Source: Candidatus Baltobacteraceae bacterium (GTDB lineage: Bacteria; Vulcanimicrobiota; Vulcanimicrobiia; Vulcanimicrobiales; Vulcanimicrobiaceae). From it: a stretch of DNA of 64,000 nt. Shown here one piece after another: positions 60,156 to 64,000 of this stretch (its first letter is position 1; each line of letters starts with the position of its first letter). The DNA lies in assembly GCA_036488875.1 (NCBI GenBank), contig DASXGW010000008.1, forward strand, positions 124,001-188,000. The letters are read 5' to 3'. The notes under the pieces are model-generated. The model ran no database searches and was not told the DNA's origin. It worked only from the letters and a program-made list of their open reading frames with translations. Position numbers and translations under genes: made by a program.

Positions 60156-61259
60156 CTAATACTTCAACTGCATCGAGCGCGTGCTTCGCCAGGCGTTGCC
60201 GTAGAAGATCGCTCCGATGAAGGCGATGACGATGGCCTTCCACCAGGTCGCGGGCCAGCCGGCACCCTGCAGAAACGCGTCGCGCACGATTTCGATGTAG
60301 TAGCGTCCCCACACCAGGTTGCAGATCCAGCGCAGCGACGCGGGAATGTTCTCGATCGGGAAGAGCAAGCCGGACATGATGAAGACCAGCAAGAAGCCGC
60401 CGAGCGCCACGACCGAGATCGCGCCGAGCTGGTTGGGAATCGCGACACCCACCATCACGCCGAAGGCCGCGACGCAGAACGCGTAGAGAATCGACCCGAC
60501 GATCAGCGAGGTCGGATCGACGGCCAAGCTCACGCCGAAATACGTGAACAGCAGGATGCTCAGCAAGACGGCTTCGGCGGCAAACACGACCATGATCGCA
60601 AAGATCTTACCGAGCAGATACTCGTGCGCGGAGATATTCGAAACGTAAATCTGTAAGATCGTCTTCTCTTCACCCTCGCGCGCGACCGACAGCGCGGCGA
60701 GCAAGGTCGGAAAGAGCGTGAGCACCAGCACGAAGATGCCCGGTCCGTAGAACTTCTTCGAGTCCAGGCCGGGGTTGAACCAAAGACGGATGACGGCTTG
60801 AATGCCTCCGGGCGGACGCGGAGCGACACGCGCGTTGTACGCGGCGACCACGGATTGCGCGTAGCCGGCGACCAGTTTGGCGGTGTTGGCGTCGGTGCCG
60901 TCGACGAGCAGCTGCACCTGCACCGGCTGCCGGCGCGCGAGATCGTGCTCGAAGTGCTCGGGAATGATCAAGACGCCGCGCACGCGGTTGCCGGTCAGCG
61001 CGCGCACGGGATCCTGCTGCACGGGATACGCGATAACGTGAAACGTCAGCGATGCGCGAAAGGCGTCGGCCAATGCGATCGACGCCGGCGAGTTGTCGAG
61101 ATCCTGAACGACCAGCGGCATGTCGTCGACCGTCAGCGAGATCGCCGTGCCCATCAGCAGCAGCAGAAACGCCGGAAGCAGCAGCGCCAGCGCCAGCGCG
61201 AGCCGGTCGCGAACGAGCTGGGTCAGCTCCTTGCGCACCTGTGCGAGAATGCGGCGCAT
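60156..61259 (-). CDS. ABC-2 type export permease, second subunit
   Basis: 367 residues of the same fold as its neighbour: N-terminal helix LALALALLLPAFLLLLMGTAISL, extracytoplasmic domain, then EEKTILQIYVSNISAHEYLLGKIFAIM and LLFPIENIPASLRWICNLVWGRYYIEIVRDAFLQG. It is two bases from the first permease and overlaps the ATPase gene by one base. The two probably form a heterodimer. Confidence 0.88.
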   Translation of the reverse strand: MRRILAQVRKELTQLVRDRLALALALLLPAFLLLLMGTAISLTVDDMPLVVQDLDNSPASIALADAFRASLTFHVIAYPVQQDPVRALTGNRVRGVLIIPEHFEHDLARRQPVQVQLLVDGTDANTAKLVAGYAQSVVAAYNARVAPRPPGGIQAVIRLWFNPGLDSKKFYGPGIFVLVLTLFPTLLAALSVAREGEEKTILQIYVSNISAHEYLLGKIFAIMVVFAAEAVLLSILLFTYFGVSLAVDPTSLIVGSILYAFCVAAFGVMVGVAIPNQLGAISVVALGGFLLVFIMSGLLFPIENIPASLRWICNLVWGRYYIEIVRDAFLQGAGWPATWWKAIVIAFIGAIFYGNAWRSTRSMQLKY

Positions 61260-63169
61260 CAGGCGGCCGCCTCGGCGCGTTCGACCGCACCGATGAAGAC
61301 GTCTTCGAGCGAGAACTGGGCGCGGCGCGCGGCGATGACGCGCACGCCCGCGCCTTCGAGTTGCGCGGTCAAGGCGCTCACCGCCGTGCCGGCGTCCCCG
61401 TCGACCACGACGTGCAGCCGGTCGCCAAAGAGCGAGACGCGCTCGCGTGCGCCTTGCAGCACGGCGACGGCCTTTTGCAGATCGTCGACCCGGATCTCGA
61501 TCAGCGAACCGTGCTGGCGCGCCTTCACTTCGGTCGGGGTGCCTTGGGCGATCAGCTTGCCGGCGGCCATGAAGCCGAGCCGGTTACACTGTTCGGCTTC
61601 TTCTAAATAGTGCGTCGTGACGAGCACGGCGGTGCCGGCCTCGGCCAGCTGATCGATCATGCTCCAGAAACTGCGGCGCGCGATCGGGTCGACGCCCGAG
61701 GTCGGCTCGTCCAAAAACAGGACCGTCGGTTCGTGCATGATCGCCGAGCCGAACGCGACGCGCTGCTTCCAGCCGCCGGGCAGGCTGCCCGTGATCTCCT
61801 CTTCTTTGCCGCGCAGTCCGGCAAAGTCGAGCACCCACGCGATCTTCTCGTCGCGTTCGTCTTTGGGCACGCCGTACACGCCGGCGAAGAACTCGAGGTT
61901 CTCGGCGATCGTCAAATCGTCGTAGAGCGAAAACTTCTGCGACATGTAGCCGACGCGCCGGCGCACGTCGCCGGAACGAACGTTGCCGCTGACGCCGGCG
62001 AGAATCGTCGATCCCGACGTCGGTCCCAGCAAGCCGCACAGCATGCGGATCGTCGTCGTCTTGCCCGCGCCGTTGGCGCCGAGCAGCCCGTAGACTTCGC
62101 CAAAGCGCACCTCGAGGCTCAACCGGTCGACCGCGGTAAAGGTCCCAAAGCGTTTGACCAGCGACTGCGCACCGATGGCGACGTCGTTGGGACGATCGAC
62201 CGGCGCGCGCTTGAGCGGAAACGGACCGCAGTCGAGTGGGGGATCCGACGCGCGGATCGACGCCACGAAGACGTTTTCCAAGGTGGGTTCGTCGGTGCGG
62301 ACTTCGCCGACCGCGATTCCGTCGCGCGACAGCACCGACGTTACGTCGCTCTGCACGCTCTGCACGTGCGCGTCGTCGGCTAAGACGTCGAGATGATCGC
62401 CGAAACGCTGCACGTCGACGACGCCGGAGCGCGGCTCGATCGCACGCACGGCGGCACCGACCTGGCGCAGATCGTTTAAATACACCTCGAGGCGCTGCGC
62501 GTGCAGGCTCTTGCGCAGACGATCGGGCGTGTCGAGCTCTTTGATTTCGCCCAAATGCATGAACGCGACGCGGTTGCAGCGTTCCGCTTCGTCCAAGTAC
62601 GGCGTCGCGACGAGAATCGTCAACCCTTCGTTGGCCAAGTGCGCGAGCGAATCCCAAAACTCGCGCCGCGAGACCGGATCGACGCCCGTCGTCGGTTCGT
62701 CGAGCAGCAGCACGTTGGGCTGCGGAACGAGCGCACACGCTAACGCGAGCTTCTTTTGCATGCCGCCGCTGAGATTGCCCGCGAGCCGGTCTTCGAACTG
62801 CGCCATGCCGAACAGTCCGAGATAATGCCGGCCGCGCGCGACCACGGTATCGGGCGGCGCCAAGCGCAGGTCGCCGATGTAGCGGATGTTTTCCATCACG
62901 GTGAGATCGTGATAGAGCGTGAAGCCTTGCGTCAGATAGCCGGTTTTCAAGCGCGCGTCGCGCGCGGATCGTCCAAAGACGTCGACTTCGCCCGACGTGG
63001 GATTCATGACGCCGGCGAGAATTTCGAAGGTCGTCGTTTTCCCGGCGCCGTCGGGCCCAATGAAGCCGAAAATCTCGCCTTTTTCGACGTCGAACGTAAT
63101 GCCGCGCACGGCTTCGAGGGTGCCGTAACGCTTACGCAGGTCGCGAAGTGCGACCGCTACTTCGGCCAC
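61259..63169 (-). CDS. Double-NBD ABC transporter ATPase (YbhF-like)
   Basis: 636 residues with two ATPase domains in one chain and no membrane part. NBD1: Walker A GPDGAGKTT near 38-46, signature LSGGMQKKLALACAL, Walker B NVLLLDEPTTGVDP. NBD2 (from about 330): Walker A GANGAGKTT, signature LPGGWKQRVAFGSAI (degenerate, as in YbhF), Walker B VLFLDEPTSGVDP. It drives the two permeases. Confidence 0.92.
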   Translation of the reverse strand: MAEVAVALRDLRKRYGTLEAVRGITFDVEKGEIFGFIGPDGAGKTTTFEILAGVMNPTSGEVDVFGRSARDARLKTGYLTQGFTLYHDLTVMENIRYIGDLRLAPPDTVVARGRHYLGLFGMAQFEDRLAGNLSGGMQKKLALACALVPQPNVLLLDEPTTGVDPVSRREFWDSLAHLANEGLTILVATPYLDEAERCNRVAFMHLGEIKELDTPDRLRKSLHAQRLEVYLNDLRQVGAAVRAIEPRSGVVDVQRFGDHLDVLADDAHVQSVQSDVTSVLSRDGIAVGEVRTDEPTLENVFVASIRASDPPLDCGPFPLKRAPVDRPNDVAIGAQSLVKRFGTFTAVDRLSLEVRFGEVYGLLGANGAGKTTTIRMLCGLLGPTSGSTILAGVSGNVRSGDVRRRVGYMSQKFSLYDDLTIAENLEFFAGVYGVPKDERDEKIAWVLDFAGLRGKEEEITGSLPGGWKQRVAFGSAIMHEPTVLFLDEPTSGVDPIARRSFWSMIDQLAEAGTAVLVTTHYLEEAEQCNRLGFMAAGKLIAQGTPTEVKARQHGSLIEIRVDDLQKAVAVLQGARERVSLFGDRLHVVVDGDAGTAVSALTAQLEGAGVRVIAARRAQFSLEDVFIGAVERAEAAA

Positions 63170-64000
63170 GATCCGCCGACGAGAATCTCAGCGTCGGCAG
63201 GCATTCCCGGATGCGCGGAGCCGTAGCCGCCGCGAAGGCCTAACTTGACGCCGAAAACCTGCTGCACGCGGTCGCTTTGAAAGTACGTGTTCTCCGGCGT
63301 GAACATCGCTTCGGGATCGATGCGCATCACGTATGCGTCATACGGATGTTGGTGCTTGGGATCGTCATCGAAATAGATCCGTGCGGATTGACCGAGCTTG
63401 ACGCGTGCGATCTGCCCTTCGGGGACGAATCCGCGCAGATACACTTTCTGCAGGTTGAGCAACGTCACGACCGGGGTGCCGGCGGCCAGCACTTCGCCCG
63501 GCTCCGCCGAACGCGTGAGCACCGTTCCGGCAAACGGCGCGCGAATCGTCAAGTCGCGCAGGTTCGCGCGTGCTTGATCGAGCTGCGCCATTGCGGCGGA
63601 GACCGCCGACGTCTGCTGGTTGATCTGTCCCGAAACGGCCGCCGCTTGCTGTTCGCGCATCGGCGCGTTGCTCAACGTCGCGCTTGCCGACCGGAGCTGA
63701 CCCTGCGCCGCCTGCGTTCGCTGACGCGCGGCGTCGAGCGTCGCTTGAGCCTGCTGTGCGTCGGAGACGGCGCGATTGCGCTGCAGCTCCGACACGTCGC
63801 CGGTCTTGAACAGGTTCTTCGCCATCTTTTCGTTATAGGCGGCGAGGTTGTACGCGGCTTGCGCTTGCGAGAGCTGCGAGTCGGACGCCGCGACTTGGGA
63901 TTGCGCAGCGCTGACGTCGCCGGATGCGCCGACGCTGGCTTGCTCGGTTCCGAGTTGGGCTTGGCGCAGCTGTGCCTGCAACACCGGGACTTGCCGCTGC
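63157..64000 (-). CDS. HlyD-type membrane-fusion protein (YbhG-like), partial
   Basis: The C-terminal about 280 residues; the N-terminus is cut by the right edge. A long coiled-coil hairpin rich in Gln/Ala (up to about 155 from the visible end), then the lipoyl/beta-barrel part: LRDLTIRAPFAGTVLTRSAEPGEVLAAGTPVVTLLNLQKVYLRGFVPEGQIARVKLGQSARIYFD. It links the inner-membrane ABC parts to an outer-membrane channel. It overlaps the ATPase start by 13 bases. Confidence 0.9.
   Translation of the reverse strand, partial: QRQVPVLQAQLRQAQLGTEQASVGASGDVSAAQSQVAASDSQLSQAQAAYNLAAYNEKMAKNLFKTGDVSELQRNRAVSDAQQAQATLDAARQRTQAAQGQLRSASATLSNAPMREQQAAAVSGQINQQTSAVSAAMAQLDQARANLRDLTIRAPFAGTVLTRSAEPGEVLAAGTPVVTLLNLQKVYLRGFVPEGQIARVKLGQSARIYFDDDPKHQHPYDAYVMRIDPEAMFTPENTYFQSDRVQQVFGVKLGLRGGYGSAHPGMPADAEILVGGSWPK

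Overview
The window looks like one dense, GC-rich chromosomal segment around the replication origin of a diderm, LPS-making bacterium. I infer a deep-branching Terrabacteria-type diderm (candidate phylum Eremiobacterota/Vulcanimicrobiota would fit). The reasons are a complete lpxD-lpxC-fabZ-lpxA-lpxB block of the cyanobacterial type beside tamB, bamA and OmpH-like genes, a DUF3084-yqgF pair, and a lipid-A-disaccharide-synthase-related protein. These sit together with a ribosomal protein L27 that carries a Firmicutes-like cleavable N-terminal extension. The taxonomic assignment is inference; no 16S rRNA gene lies in the window. I saw no tRNA, rRNA, CRISPR array, prophage or transposase.

Layout. 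1-3722 (minus): minC, two different adjacent minD genes, minE and the start of rodA (division-site placement and elongation). 3772-6839 (plus): a long M48 metalloprotease and a DUF697-like membrane protein. 6823-8548 (minus): an ECF42-type sigma factor with its DGPF partner and a plausible cognate promoter. 8576-16012: an RDD / SpoIIM / DUF58 / MoxR / DUF4350 / DUF4129 membrane-associated cluster on both strands. 16067-17383 (plus): a MOSC protein and a lone pilin-like protein. 17380-19950 (minus): recR, ybaB, dnaX. 20122-23431 (plus): a RecQ with an unusual C-terminus and a secreted protein.

23417-54397 is one very long minus-strand run. Read in transcription order it is dnaA, dnaN, recF, dciA-like, gyrB, then tamB, bamA, three OmpH/Skp-like genes, lpxD, lpxC, fabZ, lpxA, lpxB, a metallophosphoesterase, an LpxB-related protein, an O-antigen-ligase-like protein, an LptC/OstA-like lipoprotein, lptB, an LptF/G permease, DUF3084, yqgF, a putative beta-barrel, a TPR protein and a glycosyltransferase. 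Most junctions overlap by 1-8 bases. The replication-initiation genes therefore run directly into the genes that build the outer membrane: lipid A synthesis, outer-membrane protein assembly, and LPS export.

The origin region appears bipartite. The dnaN-dnaA gap has an AT-rich stretch with four DnaA-trio-like triplets followed by DnaA-box-like sites. The gap upstream of dnaA has a perfect DnaA box and several one-mismatch boxes. Plus-strand genes leave the origin the other way: a small membrane protein, rpmA (strong extended -10 promoter, almost no leader), obgE, nadD, a lipoprotein and a beta-lactamase-fold serine hydrolase. The right end (59041-64000, minus) is a YbhGFSR-type ABC export system with an HlyD-type adaptor cut by the window edge. 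An identical 50-bp repeat occurs inside dnaX and between convergent genes at 58.9 kb, where it expands into a 30-bp tandem array.
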